The notes under the pieces are model-generated. The model was not told the origin of the DNA and did no database searches. It worked only from the letters and a program-made list of their open reading frames with translations. From positions 4,135,001-4,199,000 of the forward strand of contig NZ_CP118225.1 of the NCBI RefSeq assembly GCF_028768465.1: a stretch of DNA of 64,000 nucleotides. Reading direction: 5' to 3'. Shown one piece after another: positions 45,409 through 54,265 of the stretch (its first letter is position 1; each line of letters opens with the position of its first letter). Both the position numbers and the translations under genes were made by a program. Source of the DNA: Rhodopirellula sp. P2 (lineage in GTDB: Bacteria > Planctomycetota > Planctomycetia > Pirellulales > Pirellulaceae).

Positions 45409-46464
45409 TCATGAGGAGGGTTCCGTTGCTTTGTCCGACATCGCTTCTTCGAACGATTTTTTGTCGAACTCAATTGCCTGCGGAAATCGCTGACTCAATC
45501 TTTCCGGCCAAGGAACATTGGGATCCAACTTCACGTAGGCCACTCCTCGGACCCCGGTCTTGACCTTCTCGATGTGTTTCTTGACCAGTTCACGCGGGAT
45601 TTGAACCTTCACGCGAAACATGAGTTTGTCGCGTTCCTTCATCGTCTCGACTTGTTTGGGCGTGAACTGGGCCTCCGGCGAAACAAAACTCACAGTCGCT
45701 GGAATGGTGTATTGCGGGGCGAAGTCGAGTGCGATGCGAGCGTCCGCGTGAATCGAGAGTTGAGACGTGTACTCGGAGGGCAAAAAGATTTCCATGTAGA
45801 TGTCGCTCAGGTCGAGCAAGGTCAGCACCTTGCCACCAGCCGAGACAACCTCCCCCTCCTCTGCGAGTCGATACAGCACACGACCCTCGACCGTGGAAGT
45901 CAACGTGAAGTCATCGATTTGGGTTTGAATGCGTTCGATTTCGGCATCGACCGCCTCGATGGCTCGTTGCGACGTGCGGCGATGTGCCTGGGCGACCTTC
46001 AGGATTGCTTTGGCCGAATCAAGCTGGCTCTTGCGTGTGTCGTACTCTTCTTGCGATGCCGCGTTTTGATCAACCAGTTTGGCGGTGCGTTGCAAATTTC
46101 TGTCAGCCAACAACAGTTCGCTTTCGTAGCGGACGATTTCAGCCTCGGCTTCTGCGAGTGACTCGACGGCCTCTGCTCGTTGTGCTTTCGCTTTGGCCAT
46201 CGTGGCTCTCAGTTCAGCCGTGTCGAGTTTGACGAGCGTTTGGCCTGGCTTGACCATGTCGCCTTCGTGAACGGTGATCTCAGACACACGCCCTGCGTAC
46301 TTGGCCGCGACATCCACCTGGACCGCCTCGATGCGGCCATTGCCCAGCACGATTTCTGGCGGCAAGGCATTGGCGATTTGTGTGGCGCGTTCGGTTCGCC
46401 ACCAGACCCAACCACCGACACCGACTGCGACAATCAGGAACGACAGGAGAAGACGTTTGAACAT
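45409..46464 (-). CDS. yhiI: HlyD/EmrA-type membrane fusion protein
   Basis: 351 residues. It has one N-terminal membrane helix (LLLSFLIVAVGVGGWVWW, 5-22). Next is the first half of a lipoyl-like domain (NGRIEAVQVDVAAKYAGRVSEI, HEGDMVKPGQTLVKLD), then a coiled coil of about 110 residues (AELRATMAKAKAQRAEAVES to AEIERIQTQIDDF). The second lipoyl half (LTSTVEGRVLYRLAEEGEVV) and a beta-barrel follow. The protein bridges the inner-membrane ABC pump to the outer membrane. It is the first gene of the operon; the ATPase-permease gene starts 45 bases after its stop. A sigma-54-like promoter and a palindromic site precede it. Confidence 0.92.
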   Translation of the reverse strand: MFKRLLLSFLIVAVGVGGWVWWRTERATQIANALPPEIVLGNGRIEAVQVDVAAKYAGRVSEITVHEGDMVKPGQTLVKLDTAELRATMAKAKAQRAEAVESLAEAEAEIVRYESELLLADRNLQRTAKLVDQNAASQEEYDTRKSQLDSAKAILKVAQAHRRTSQRAIEAVDAEIERIQTQIDDFTLTSTVEGRVLYRLAEEGEVVSAGGKVLTLLDLSDIYMEIFLPSEYTSQLSIHADARIALDFAPQYTIPATVSFVSPEAQFTPKQVETMKERDKLMFRVKVQIPRELVKKHIEKVKTGVRGVAYVKLDPNVPWPERLSQRFPQAIEFDKKSFEEAMSDKATEPSS

Positions 46465-46506
46465 TTGAGTTGTCGTTTGAATGGAGGGGGGGATGCCTCA
46501 TTCAAC

Positions 46507-46521
46507 GCAAATTCAAGGCCA
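46507..46521 (-). promoter_or_regulatory. Candidate sigma-54 promoter of the efflux operon
   Basis: On the minus strand it reads TGGCCT-TGAAT-TTGC, with GG and GC separated by ten bases as sigma-54 RNA polymerase requires. It matches 8 of 10 positions of TGGCAC-N5-TTGC. The -12 end is 43 bases from the membrane-fusion gene start. Confidence 0.5.
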
Positions 46522-46570
46522 TGATTGTTTTCGAGGAGATTGCTCGTTGTTTGCACGCATTGCGCCGAGG

Positions 46571-46592
46571 GTGCACACTGGCGAGTGTGCAC
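46571..46592. promoter_or_regulatory. Palindromic activator-site candidate upstream of efflux operon
   Basis: GTGCACAC-TGGCGA-GTGTGCAC is a perfect 8-bp inverted repeat. Further half-like sites (GTGCACGC, GGTGTGC) follow to 46622. Its centre lies about 60 bases upstream of the -24 element, where NtrC-type activators bind. A related GTGCACACTTGGCGG occurs at 48031-48045 in front of the regulator gene. Confidence 0.5.
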
Positions 46593-46649
46593 AATCGCCA
46601 GAGTGCACGCTTGCAGGTGTGCGAATGGGACGCGAAGCAAGTGGGATTT

Positions 46650-47980
46650 TCAACTGATCCCATGTGATTTCATCATCCGGTACAACTTCCGCCGTTCGAT
46701 GCCGAGGACGCGAGCGGTTTTGGATTTGTTGCCGTTTTCACGCAGCAACACTTCGGTGATGTGGTCCCGCTGCAGGACCTGCAATGATCCCGCCAGTTCC
46801 AAGGGAGCATCGCAATCGATTGGGGCCCGCTGCAATTCCTTGGGGAGATCTTCCATGGTGAGCAGTTGATCGTCCGCCAGGATTTTCGCGCGTTCGATCA
46901 CGTTGATCAGTTGCCGGACATTGCCCGGCCATGGATAGGCCAACAAAGCTGCCATCGCTTCTTCGTCCAGTTCGAATTCGTTGCCCAGGAAGTGCCGGAC
47001 CAACAATTCGACGTCCTCCCCGCGGTGACGCAGCGGTGGAAGTTCCAAGGACATCACGTTGATTCGGTAATACAAATCTTCGCGAAAGCGTCCCTCAGCC
47101 ACTTCTTCTTCCATGTTCGGTTGGTGGCGGTGACAATGCGGACATCCACGCGGCGCTCCTTTGCGGATCCAATTCGCCGGAGTGATCCGTCCTCCAACAC
47201 ACGCAGCAGTTTGGGTTGCAACGTCAACGGCATTTCGCCGATTTCATCGATGAACAACGTGCTGCCGTCGGCGACCTCGAACAGGCCTGGTTTCATCGCG
47301 GTGGCGCCCGTGAACGATCCCTTTTCGTGTCCGAACAATTCGCTCTCGACCAATTGTTCAGGCAAGGCAGCGCAGTTGACCGTCACCAACGGTTTGTCGG
47401 ATCGCGAGCTACCCGTGTGAATCGCGGCGGCGACCAATTCTTTGCCCGTGCCGCTCTCGCCCTGGATCAAAACAGATTTTTCGGTGGGAGCGACACGGTC
47501 GATCAACGACATCAGTTTTTGCATCGGCGTCGAGCGGCCAATCATTCCCCTTGTCTTCTTCGTCGAACGCGTGATCACCTCGCGAAGTTGAGTGTTTTCT
47601 TTCCGGAGTTTTCGACGTTCGAAGGCGGCCAGGCAGCGACGTTCCAGTTCGCCCATTGGAAATGGTTTGGTCTGAAAGTCAAACACGCCTAGCCGCATTG
47701 ATTCGACGGCGTTGTGGATCGTGCCTTCGCCAGTCAACACAATGATTTCCGTGTCGGGATTGGACTCGCGCATCCGCTGAACCAGTTCCAGTCCGCTCAG
47801 ACCTGGCATGTTCCAATCGAGGATCGCGATGTCGAAATCGTGGTGGCCGCACAGATCAATGCCGTCTTGGCCGCTGATCGATTGGGCCACTCGATAACCC
47901 TTTCGCTCGAACCAGCGTGCGCAGCCTTCGCCGAAGTCTTCTTCGTCGTCGACAAACAGGATGCTGAGTGTTTCGTTCAT
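46650..47980 (-). pseudogene. NtrC-family sigma-54-dependent response regulator, frameshifted
   Basis: Two overlapping frames together encode one NtrC-type protein. From the ATG at 47980 come a receiver (ILFVDDEED, phospho-Asp55 in [13 protein letters not shown]) and most of the AAA+ domain: Walker A GESGTGKE (174-181), GSFTGA (221-226, the sigma-54 contact loop) and Walker B TLFIDE (241-246). At 47115-47120 one base is missing after VTATNR. The second frame resumes from 47114 with [20 protein letters not shown] and continues to the PWPGNVRQL segment and a Fis-type helix-turn-helix (GNKSKTARVLGIERRKLYRMM). If real, the shift removes the end of AAA+ and the DNA-binding domain and would inactivate the protein; a sequencing error is equally possible. 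It is divergent from the histidine kinase gene and adjacent to the efflux operon it may control. Confidence 0.85.
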
Positions 47981-48367
47981 CGAATGGCTTTCTTGAAATG
48001 TGGCCGGATGGGCACACCGGGTGGTCGCCCGTGCACACTTGGCGGTCCGAACGCAGCCTGACAACGCCGGTCTGCAGAAATGATTGTTGATTTTGGTGGA
48101 GCCCATTGGGGGCCGTCTTGGCGGCACGGCGGAGCCTTGTCCAGCGTGAAGACGGCAAATACGGTTTGACTCTTGCGAACCTGCCGGGGGTGAATTGCCG
48201 GGCGATTGATTGGGAAACGCGAGTGGAGCCGTTTTTCATTGAGGTGGGTACGCAAACTGCGAACCGAACCGCTCACGACGAGTGTTTCCAACGCAATCCA
48301 GTGCGTTCGGGAGCGAGTCATCGTCTCTATCGTCGTGACGTCATCCGGACCGTCCCTGATTTGTCCC
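47981..48367. other. Divergent region between NtrC-like regulator and histidine kinase
   Basis: Contains GTGCACACTTGGCGG at 48031-48045, nearly the left half and spacer of the palindrome ahead of the efflux operon, preceded by a similar GGGCACACC at 48010-48018. This suggests autoregulation. No strong sigma-54 element was found; a weak GG-N10-GC at 48042-48055 matches poorly outside the invariant bases. Confidence 0.4.
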
Positions 48368-50806
48368 ATGTCCAGATCCTCCACCACTGTTCATTGCATG
48401 ACCCGTCCGTCCCTCGAGGCTCTCAACCAAACACCATTGTCGGACGAGGTTCAGTTGCCTGGTTTGAAAATGGAACGTCACTCAAGGATCCTCGAGGATT
48501 TGCTGCGAGGCGATTCGCTGGAGACCACGCTGACAAAACTGGTTGAATTGGCGGAGGAATCACGAGAGGGCATGCTGGGTTCAGTGATGTTGCTCGACCG
48601 GCAAGCGCAGCAGTTGCAATTGGTCGCCAGTGTTTCGCTTCCCGATCCCTACGTGAAAGCAATGGACGGACTTGAGATTGGTCCTCGTGTGGGATCCTGT
48701 GGGCGGGCAGCATGCACGGGAGAGCGAGTGGTGATCGATGATCTCCTGATTCATCCCAATTGGAAACCGTATCGCGATTTGGTCCGCGCGACGGGATTGA
48801 GAGCCTGTTGGTCCGAGCCGATCCTCTCCGGGGAGGGCGAGATCCTGGGGACGTTCGGGATGTACTATCAAACGCCGCGAAGCCCTGAGCATGACGACTT
48901 GGTCTTGGTCAATGAGTGTGCGAAGCTCGCCGCGTTGGCGATTGAGCGACACCGAAGTGAAAAACGGGATCGCCAGTTGGCTGCCATCGTCAACTCAACC
49001 GACGACGTGGTCATCTCAAAAGACCTGAACGGAGTGATTCAAAGTTGGAATCCAGCCGCCGAACGCATTTATGGATACTCACAAGGAGAAGCGATCGGCA
49101 GGTCAATTGAGATGTTGGTTCCCGACGATCGCCGATCGGAACAAAGGGGATATCAAAAAAAATTGCGGAACGGGGAACGAATCGAGCACTTCAGCACCGT
49201 TCGTTGCACACGAGATGGCCAGCTCATCGATGTCGCGTTGACCATGTCGCCGGTTCACGATGCAGCGGGCAAGATCGCACAGATCGTGGAAGTGCAAAAA
49301 GACATGACATCGAGCAAACGCTCGGAGCGAGAGCTCCGGGAGACTCGGCGACAACACTCGATGTTGTTGAGCAATCTCTTGGGGGCGGCATTTCGCTGTC
49401 AAATCGACGAAGATTTCACCGTCGAATTGATCAGTGAAGGCATCGAGGCGATCACCGGCTATTCGGCAGACGATTTTCAATCAAAAAGGGTCTGTTGGAT
49501 CACGACGGTTGATTCCCGCGACATCGTTCGGGTCAGAAGCGAGATCCGGCAAGCGATTGCGGAGCGACGTCCCTATCAACTCAAATTCCGAATCACCCAC
49601 CGAGATGGTTCCCTCCGCTGGATTTGGGAACACGGTCAGGCGATCTTTGATGACGAAGGAAACGCAATTGCGCTGGAAGGCTATGCGACCGATGTGACGG
49701 ATCGCGAATCCGCAACGGTCGAGATTCGAGACCGAGAGCATCGGTACCGATCGGTGATCGAAACAGCCAACAGCTTGATCGTCTGTGTTTCCCCGGACGA
49801 CAAGATCACGGAATGGAATTTGGGAGCTGAGCGAGTGCTTGGATATCAGAGTGAGGAAGCGTTGGGACAGAATCCATATCAGCTGTTTGTCGAGGAGTCA
49901 TCCAGAGAGAGCGTGATCGTCGAGGCGAAACGAGTGAACCAGGGACACCCGTTGCAAGCCTACGAACTGTCTTGTGTGACCCGGGAAGGCGAGCATCGCA
50001 GCATCCTTTGGAATGCCACTCAGTTGCTCGATGGAGAAGGAAAGGCAGTGGGGCACATGGCCGTCGGGCACGACATCACGGAGCTGAAAGCGGTTCAAGA
50101 GAAGCTGATACAATCAGCACGGCTGGCGGCGGTGGGGGAGATGGTGTCAGCGATTGCACACGAGAGTCGCAACGCGTTGCAACGAATTCAAATCGGAGTC
50201 GACATGCTTGGTTTTGACGTTCCCGAGTCTTCCGAGATGGTGAAGGAACTGGCTCGTATCTCACGCGCCAAGGACGATTTGAAGCAGCTGTTCGAAGAAC
50301 TGCGAAGCTACGCTGCTCCCTTGAAACTCGAGTTTTGCGATTGCTCCGTTGCCGGCGTGTGGCGCCAAACCTGGGCCAATCTGGAGTCGGAATGGAAAGG
50401 ACGCGACGTCACGTTTCTGGAGTCATCCGAGGTGGATGGCGGAACAAAGGTGGATGTGAACTGCGACATTGATCCATTTCGAATGCAGCAGGTTTTTCGC
50501 AATCTATTTGAAAACGCGTTGGCTGCCTGCGAGGATCCAACGGAGATTTCCGTTCAGTGCCGTGAGGGTGACATCGAGGGCGATCCTGCGCTCTTGATCC
50601 AGGTTTGCGACAATGGACCGGGACTCGCGAAAGAACAGCAGACACAACTTTTCGATGCCTTTTTTACAACCAAACCCAAAGGAACGGGCTTGGGAATGGC
50701 GATCGCCAAACGAATCATGATGGCCCACTTTGGAACGATCGGAGTCCGCAACAACTCAACGGGTGGGGCCTGTGTCGAACTTGCAATCCCTCGAAAACAG
50801 ATATGA
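48368..50806 (+). CDS. Cytoplasmic GAF/PAS hybrid-sensor histidine kinase
   Basis: 812 residues if started at the ATG at 48368; 48398 is also possible, and the frame is open back to 48206. Order: a GAF domain (about 40-195; RVGSCGRAACTGERVVIDDLL), three PAS domains (IVNSTDDVVISKDLNGVIQSW; FRCQIDEDFTVELISEGIEAI; VIETANSLIVCVSPDDKI), then a HisKA-type dimer domain with His598 in AIAHESRNALQRI and a HATPase domain (FENALAAC N-box, CDNGPGL, GTGLGMAIAKRI). No membrane helix is seen, so the signal is probably cytoplasmic, such as redox, haem or a small ligand. The stop overlaps the next gene in an ATGA arrangement, so the two are translationally coupled. Confidence 0.92.
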   Translation: MSRSSTTVHCMTRPSLEALNQTPLSDEVQLPGLKMERHSRILEDLLRGDSLETTLTKLVELAEESREGMLGSVMLLDRQAQQLQLVASVSLPDPYVKAMDGLEIGPRVGSCGRAACTGERVVIDDLLIHPNWKPYRDLVRATGLRACWSEPILSGEGEILGTFGMYYQTPRSPEHDDLVLVNECAKLAALAIERHRSEKRDRQLAAIVNSTDDVVISKDLNGVIQSWNPAAERIYGYSQGEAIGRSIEMLVPDDRRSEQRGYQKKLRNGERIEHFSTVRCTRDGQLIDVALTMSPVHDAAGKIAQIVEVQKDMTSSKRSERELRETRRQHSMLLSNLLGAAFRCQIDEDFTVELISEGIEAITGYSADDFQSKRVCWITTVDSRDIVRVRSEIRQAIAERRPYQLKFRITHRDGSLRWIWEHGQAIFDDEGNAIALEGYATDVTDRESATVEIRDREHRYRSVIETANSLIVCVSPDDKITEWNLGAERVLGYQSEEALGQNPYQLFVEESSRESVIVEAKRVNQGHPLQAYELSCVTREGEHRSILWNATQLLDGEGKAVGHMAVGHDITELKAVQEKLIQSARLAAVGEMVSAIAHESRNALQRIQIGVDMLGFDVPESSEMVKELARISRAKDDLKQLFEELRSYAAPLKLEFCDCSVAGVWRQTWANLESEWKGRDVTFLESSEVDGGTKVDVNCDIDPFRMQQVFRNLFENALAACEDPTEISVQCREGDIEGDPALLIQVCDNGPGLAKEQQTQLFDAFFTTKPKGTGLGMAIAKRIMMAHFGTIGVRNNSTGGACVELAIPRKQI

Positions 50807-51171
50807 GTTCTCCAACCAGTTCATTGCGGATTGTGGTGGCAGATGACGAATCCGACATCCGTGAATATTTCGAAGCCATCTTGCCCCGTTTGGGACATCA
50901 AGTCGTCGGGGCAGCCGAAGACGGGCAGCAGCTTGTAGCCTTGTGCCAACAGGAGCATCCTGATTTGGTCATCACCGATGTGATGATGCCCAAGATGGAT
51001 GGTTTGACAGCTGCAGAGAAAATTTCACGTTCCATTTCAGTGCCGATCATTGTCGTCTCCTCTCACGAGAAGGGGGATACCAGCGGCAACCCCCGGATTG
51101 TGGACTACTTGGTGAAACCCATCAGCATCGCAGATTTAGAAGCCTCGATTCGGCATGCGGTCCGAGTTTAG
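50803..51171 (+). CDS. Single-domain response regulator (CheY-like)
   Basis: 122 residues from the ATG at 50803, overlapping the kinase stop by four bases. It has only a receiver: acidic pocket in VVADDESDIR, phospho-acceptor Asp59 in LVITDVMMPKMDG, Ser in IVVSSHEK, and Lys105 in YLVKPI. There is no output domain, so it either binds a target protein or serves as a relay between the kinase and the divergent NtrC-like regulator. Coupled translation argues that the kinase is its phosphodonor. Longer frames upstream are inside the kinase gene and are not real. Confidence 0.92.
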   Translation: MSSPTSSLRIVVADDESDIREYFEAILPRLGHQVVGAAEDGQQLVALCQQEHPDLVITDVMMPKMDGLTAAEKISRSISVPIIVVSSHEKGDTSGNPRIVDYLVKPISIADLEASIRHAVRV

Positions 51172-51215
51172 CAACGCACACAACCACTTCATTGAAAATA
51201 GTTTGATACCCAATC

Positions 51216-52091
51216 ATGCGCAATCTCATTGTCTTCGCGTCTCACGAGGGACAAACCGAACAGATCGCCGAGAGGATCCATCGCCGGTTGCTGCACCATT
51301 GCATGCCCAGTGATGTCTTGGATGTGGTGCAACACTCTGCGACTGAAATTCAAGTTGAAGCGTATGATGCCGTGTTGGTCGGATCGCCCATGCACTTCGG
51401 TCGCCATGACCCGCGGATTCGGTTTTTCATTGAGCACAACTTGGATTTCCTGAATGAAATCCCAACGGCATTCTTCTCCGTGAGCCTGGCCTCGGCTAGC
51501 AAGCAGCGAAAAGAGCGAGCGGAAGCCGAAAGGTTAGCCAAAGAGTTCTTGCAATCAACGGATTGGAATCCGCCAGTGATGGACTGCTTTGCGGGAGCGC
51601 TGAAGTATTCCAAGTACGGCTGGTTGAAGCGACAGATCATGCACCGAATTGCACAGCGAGCGGGAGCGGAAACCGATTGCGATCAGGATTACGACTACAC
51701 CGATTGGGAACGCGTTGATGATTTCGCTGATCGATTTGCGACGCTGGTCCGAGCTTGCCGACGTCCTCCCGAGCAACATCCCCGGTTCAGTGAATTGAGA
51801 ACACCGGTTCGAGAGTATTCGCTTCGCCGGCCGCGTTCGAAAAGAAGGACTGCCAACCTTTATCACGTGGTTGCCAACGGTGGCCGTCTGCATGGTTGGA
51901 TGTCCCGCGCCAACGTGTTCCGGTGCATGAAATCACCGCTGATTGGTCGCATGTGTGCGAAGAGATCCAGGGCGAAGGTGGTGCTTCCCCGTGCAACGCG
52001 CAAACCAATTCAGGGAGAACCGATCTTGGCCGGAAAACATCGCTATGCCAAAACCTTTCCGCGACGAACCTTCGGACAACGTAATGCATAG
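51216..52091 (+). CDS. HemG-like flavodoxin-domain protein with basic C-terminal extension
   Basis: 291 residues. The first 180 form a flavodoxin-like domain: FMN-loop segment FASHEGQTEQIAERI (7-21), VLVGSPMHFGRHDPRI, AFFSVSLASAS, and the late YTDWERVDDFADRFA that is characteristic of HemG (menaquinone-dependent protoporphyrinogen oxidase) and close relatives. The YSKYGWLKRQIMHRIA segment is also HemG-like. The remaining 110 residues are Arg-rich without recognisable fold (REYSLRRPRSKRRTANLY); normal HemG is about 175-180 residues. The extension may be a read-through of degenerated sequence or a real nucleic-acid- or membrane-binding tail. It starts 44 bases after the receiver gene and is probably in that operon. 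Confidence 0.75.
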   Translation: MRNLIVFASHEGQTEQIAERIHRRLLHHCMPSDVLDVVQHSATEIQVEAYDAVLVGSPMHFGRHDPRIRFFIEHNLDFLNEIPTAFFSVSLASASKQRKERAEAERLAKEFLQSTDWNPPVMDCFAGALKYSKYGWLKRQIMHRIAQRAGAETDCDQDYDYTDWERVDDFADRFATLVRACRRPPEQHPRFSELRTPVREYSLRRPRSKRRTANLYHVVANGGRLHGWMSRANVFRCMKSPLIGRMCAKRSRAKVVLPRATRKPIQGEPILAGKHRYAKTFPRRTFGQRNA

Positions 52092-52216
52092 CCTTCCGGA
52101 TCAAATGGAAGCCTCGGCGAGACTTTCGATGCGACGGCTTTGTGGAGGAAAGCAGTTGTGGTGCCCGGAGACACGTCGGTGAATGTTGGGGGCGTTGCAG
52201 GAGGCCGCTGGATCAG

Positions 52217-53218
52217 TCACTGTTTTTGAACCACGAAGTAGATCAACGAGATCAAGATTGTCAGCAACGTGACCCAGGTTGCAAGGGAAATCCGGATGGC
52301 TCGTTTCGCTCGCTCGGATTCCCACCAGGTTCGTGGACGCACGCCTTGGACGGCAAAGGTGAAGACGCCAGCCAGGTTGACGCAAATGACATTCATTGCC
52401 AGCAACATCAAGGCACCTCCAGCGGCATGCAGTTCGCCGCCAGCCAGCATCAACCCAAACACAGCGAACGGTGGCAGCAACGCCACGGCGACCATCACAC
52501 CAATCAATGATGCCGGGGCGCCGGTCGTGAATGCCAGGACGCCTGCACAACCCGACGCGGTGGCCAGAATCACGTCGCTCATGTTCACGTGGGTGCGTGC
52601 GACGATGGCGGTTGAGGACGGATCGACTTTGAACAGAAATCCAATGGTCAATGAAGCGAGCAAGGTGACCAGCAATCCGGCCGCATTGGTGCGCAAGGAT
52701 CGCTTGGCCAAATCCATGTCGCCGAGAGTCGTTGCCAAGCACAGGGACACATTGGGACCCAGCAGCGGCGCAATCACCATTGCACCGATGATGATTGCCG
52801 TGTCATTTCTCAGCAAACCAATGGCGGCCACCACGGTTGCCAGCAACGTTTGTGCAACAAAAACGTTGGACAGCTTTGCGCCGGCAACGACATCGTCGTA
52901 CAGCTCGTCGCGACTGATCCGCTGTGCCGACGGTTCACTCGTTGGTGTTTTATCCTTTGCCTCGGGCTCTGGCGGTCGCGGCAACGTGGCTTCCACCGGC
53001 AGCAACATCACCCGAAAGGATTCTGAACTGGAGAATTGGTTGGCCAACTGATCCAACATCCCTTCCGTTTGTTCGGTACGCACCAGCATGCGGATCAGCG
53101 ATTGGTCGTTGTCCATGGTGTCGTCCCAGCGTCCCAGCACGGTGTCGCTGCTCAGGACGGAGTCCATTCGGTGAACGGCCGACGTGGGCAAGACAATTTC
53201 AATCAGTCGCAATGACAT
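52217..53218 (-). CDS. DUF389 (TIGR00341-type) membrane protein
   Basis: 333 residues. The N-terminal 100 residues are a soluble ferredoxin-like regulatory region (MSLRLIEIVLPTSAVHRMD). Six or so membrane helices follow: VAQTLLATVVAAIGLLRND, AIIIGAMVIAPLLGPNVSLCLA, AAGLLVTLLASLTIGFLF, VMVAVALLPPFAVFGLMLAG, LMLLAMNVICVNLAGVFTF and LATWVTLLTILISLIYFVV. The GAMVIAPLLGP and ALLPPFA motifs are diagnostic for DUF389. The biochemical role is unknown; related proteins often occur in stress-related gene groups. It is divergent from the dehydrogenase gene. Confidence 0.9.
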   Translation of the reverse strand: MSLRLIEIVLPTSAVHRMDSVLSSDTVLGRWDDTMDNDQSLIRMLVRTEQTEGMLDQLANQFSSSESFRVMLLPVEATLPRPPEPEAKDKTPTSEPSAQRISRDELYDDVVAGAKLSNVFVAQTLLATVVAAIGLLRNDTAIIIGAMVIAPLLGPNVSLCLATTLGDMDLAKRSLRTNAAGLLVTLLASLTIGFLFKVDPSSTAIVARTHVNMSDVILATASGCAGVLAFTTGAPASLIGVMVAVALLPPFAVFGLMLAGGELHAAGGALMLLAMNVICVNLAGVFTFAVQGVRPRTWWESERAKRAIRISLATWVTLLTILISLIYFVVQKQ

Positions 53219-53393
53219 GATGTTTTTATTCGCTGATCCAGGAAGTGATGCGGTACAAAGTCGTCGCCTGTGCGTCGATCCCGATCCCGTGAGAACGAAT
53301 CGAACGCAAATGCTTGTTGGACTCGGTGTTGAATTGCAACGCTGATTTTCCCGAGAAACTAACCCGTCTTTTCAATTTCAAACAGGGCCATTG

Positions 53394-54149
53394 ATGAACC
53401 ATCTCCGAGGAAGAGTCGCCATCGTAACGGGTGGCACACGTGACATTGGTCGTTCCTGTTCCATCAAATTGGCCGAAGCCGGTGCCAAGGTCGTCGTCAA
53501 CTACCACAGCAACCGGGCGGCGGGCGAAGAAACGGTTGGCAAGATCGAGGAGGCAGATGGAACAGCAATCCTGGTGCAAGGAGACATGACGCGGAAGGCC
53601 GATGTGGATCGCTTGGTGGCTCAGACTTGCGATGCCTTCGGCGACTCCATTCACGTGTTGGTCAATAACGTCGGCGGGCTGGTCGCACGCAAGAAGCTGG
53701 CAGAAATGGATGAGGCGTTCGTGAATCAAGTCATGGCGCTCAACTTCAATTCAACGTTTCTGGTCACGCAGGCGGTGGTGCCAAAGATGCCGCACGGCAG
53801 TTCGATCGTGAACCTGGCCTCGCTTGCCGGACGAGACGGGGGCGGCACAGGAGCCTCAGCGTATTCGGTCGCCAAAGGTGCCGTGATGACATTCACGCGG
53901 TCCATGGCGAAAGAACTTGGACCGCAAGGCATCCGGGTCAACGCTCTTTGTCCAGGAATGATCGACACAACGTTCCACGACAGATTCACTCCCGACGCCG
54001 TGCGCAAGAATGTCGAGGCCTCCGTTCCGTTGCGTCGCCAAGGCGATCCGGAGGATTGTGCTGATGCAGTCGTTTACTTGGCGTCAGATGCGTCGTCTTA
54101 CATCACCGGGGCGAACATCGACATCAATGGGGGAATGTTCTTTTCGTGA
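53394..54149 (+). CDS. Short-chain dehydrogenase/reductase, FabG-like
   Basis: 251 residues from the ATG at 53394. The cofactor site VAIVTGGTRDIGRS (residues 8-21) has the TGxxxGxG pattern with Arg-Asp in the loop, suggesting NADP(H). The NNVGG motif (91-95) and the catalytic Ser143, Tyr157 and Lys161 (NLASLAG, SAYSVAKGA) are all present. C-terminal PGMIDTTFHDRF and ITGANIDINGG are normal for classical SDRs. Length is standard. The substrate could be a 3-oxoacyl chain, a sugar or another carbonyl compound; the context (metal pump, DUF389) does not decide. It stands alone between two minus-strand genes. Confidence 0.9.
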   Translation: MNHLRGRVAIVTGGTRDIGRSCSIKLAEAGAKVVVNYHSNRAAGEETVGKIEEADGTAILVQGDMTRKADVDRLVAQTCDAFGDSIHVLVNNVGGLVARKKLAEMDEAFVNQVMALNFNSTFLVTQAVVPKMPHGSSIVNLASLAGRDGGGTGASAYSVAKGAVMTFTRSMAKELGPQGIRVNALCPGMIDTTFHDRFTPDAVRKNVEASVPLRRQGDPEDCADAVVYLASDASSYITGANIDINGGMFFS

Positions 54150-54265
54150 GAGAATGCATCACCGTGTTCACAAGCGAAACTGTTGCTCCCCCAAGGGCTG
54201 ATTGGAAAGTCCAGTCGGAATGAAGCTGGCTTGTTTGGACGGGCGTGTTGACCGAATGGCTGGCT

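Noticed and set aside
48042..48055. GG-N10-GC element before the histidine kinase
   Set aside because: Only the invariant bases and a few others match the sigma-54 consensus, and the distance to the start is over 300 bases.
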